Below, piece by piece: positions 63,154 to 64,000 of a stretch of 64,000 nucleotides of DNA. Source of the DNA: UBA5734 sp964528645 (GTDB taxonomy: Bacteria > Bacillota > Clostridia > Saccharofermentanales > UBA5734). The position numbers and the translations under genes are program-made. The stretch spans positions 3,664-67,663 of the forward strand of contig CAZGSR010000010.1 in assembly GCA_964528645.1 (NCBI GenBank), given 5' to 3'. The stretch's first letter is position 1, and every line of letters starts with the position of its first letter. The notes beneath the pieces were generated by a model. That model was not told where the DNA came from. It saw only the letters and a list, made by a program, of their open reading frames with translations, and searched no databases.

Positions 63154-63210
63154 ACGAAATTTCCCCGGATTCAGTGGGCCAGGCAATGTAACGGATTATT
63201 CCAGCGAAAT

Positions 63211-63263
63211 CAGGGAAAGCCTTGAAACGCCCTGATATCAGTGCTTTTCAGGCTTTTTCCCTG
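63211..63263 (+). terminator. Probable terminator of alcohol dehydrogenase gene
   Basis: CAGGGAAAGCCTTGAAA (63211-63227) pairs imperfectly with TTTTCAGGCTTTTTCCCTG (63245-63263). The stem is long, and T-rich sequence lies in its 3' arm rather than after it, so termination strength is uncertain. Confidence 0.5.
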
Positions 63264-63302
63264 TTGCCTGAAAAATAATTTGAAGAAATTTCAAAAAAGG
63301 TG

Positions 63303-63331
63303 TTGACGGGGGTGAAAACCGATGGTACTAT
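63303..63331 (+). promoter_or_regulatory. rrn P: rRNA operon promoter
   Basis: TTGACG (63303-63308), 17 bp, TACTAT (63326-63331) lies about 140 nt before the 16S rRNA. An A-rich segment just upstream (GAAGAAATTTCAAAAAAGG) may act as an UP element. Confidence 0.8.
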
Positions 63332-63470
63332 AGCAAAGCGCCTTGCGGGAAGCGAGCCGCACGGACCTTGAAAATTGAACAATGCAGACAAACAAAGACG
63401 AGCCTTTTTCAATTCTTTGTGAATTGAGTTAAAAAGTAATCAAAGAGCCAAATGGCTCTCAGATAAAAAT
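63332..63470 (+). other. rRNA operon leader
   Basis: The transcribed leader includes ACCTTGAAAATTGAACAA, a sequence common in clostridial and bacillar rRNA leaders and spacers, then hairpins CAATTC-TTTGT-GAATTG (about 63409-63425) and AGAGCC-AAAT-GGCTCT (about 63444-63459). These probably take part in processing or antitermination. Confidence 0.6.

Positions 63471-64000
<530 letters not shown>

Overview
The window carries bacterial chromosomal DNA of moderately high GC. It ends on the right in the first ~530 nt of a 16S rRNA gene whose V1-V3 sequence looks clostridial (Clostridia, probably the Oscillospirales/Saccharofermentans side; recognised by eye, not by search). The gene content agrees: a Veg protein, an undecaprenol-kinase-type DgkA, FabV, an L-LDH-like enzyme, an iron-type butanol dehydrogenase, a BMP-family nucleoside ABC transporter, a GEMM-I c-di-GMP riboswitch and Firmicutes-style ribosome binding sites.

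Layout. 1-2.3 kb: edge of a small membrane-protein gene (minus strand) and an IS200/IS605 element (tnpA, tnpB, omega-RNA-like right end). 2.3-6.2 kb: zinc metallopeptidase, DgkA, MscS channel (minus) and a GH18 glycosidase on a Pro/Thr stalk. 6.4-12.6 kb: a sigma-A promoter and a c-di-GMP-I riboswitch in front of a chemoreceptor lacking its sensor domain, cheR, cheB and a PAS-GGDEF-EAL protein. 12.6-21.6 kb: a tightly packed nine-gene operon with class II DNA photolyase, a DUF523/TudS-like protein, CrtI and CrtB-type carotenoid enzymes, paired VTE5-like and VTE6-like prenol kinases, a free-standing B12-binding protein with a CarH-type motif, and an FtsX/LolD-type ABC transporter. I read this as a light-response system and regard it as the most interesting part of the window.

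21.6-27.3 kb: xpt and a BMP-type purine nucleoside ABC importer. 27.4-31.7 kb: a secreted beta-propeller lipoprotein, a non-coding block with two arrays of a 42-bp tandem repeat, and fabV. 31.8-40.3 kb: an unusual operon that combines sugar-ABC permeases with an efflux-type periplasmic adaptor, a MacB-like membrane protein and a very large solute-binding lipoprotein, followed by SuhB and a flavodoxin. 40.4-49.4 kb: ClC antiporter, MASE3-like diguanylate cyclase, MFS pump and aldo/keto reductase (minus), lipB-lipA, and fhs (minus, tail-to-tail with lipA).

49.5-64 kb: veg-ispE, then the conserved origin-proximal block rpmH-rnpA-yidD-yidC-jag-mnmE-mnmG-rsmG, but joined to ispE and gyrA rather than to dnaA or parAB. 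Then come an LDH/MDH-family gene (minus) with an operator-like palindrome on its promoter, a butanol-type alcohol dehydrogenase, and the promoter, leader and 5' end of an rRNA operon. No tRNA, CRISPR array or oriC was recognised.
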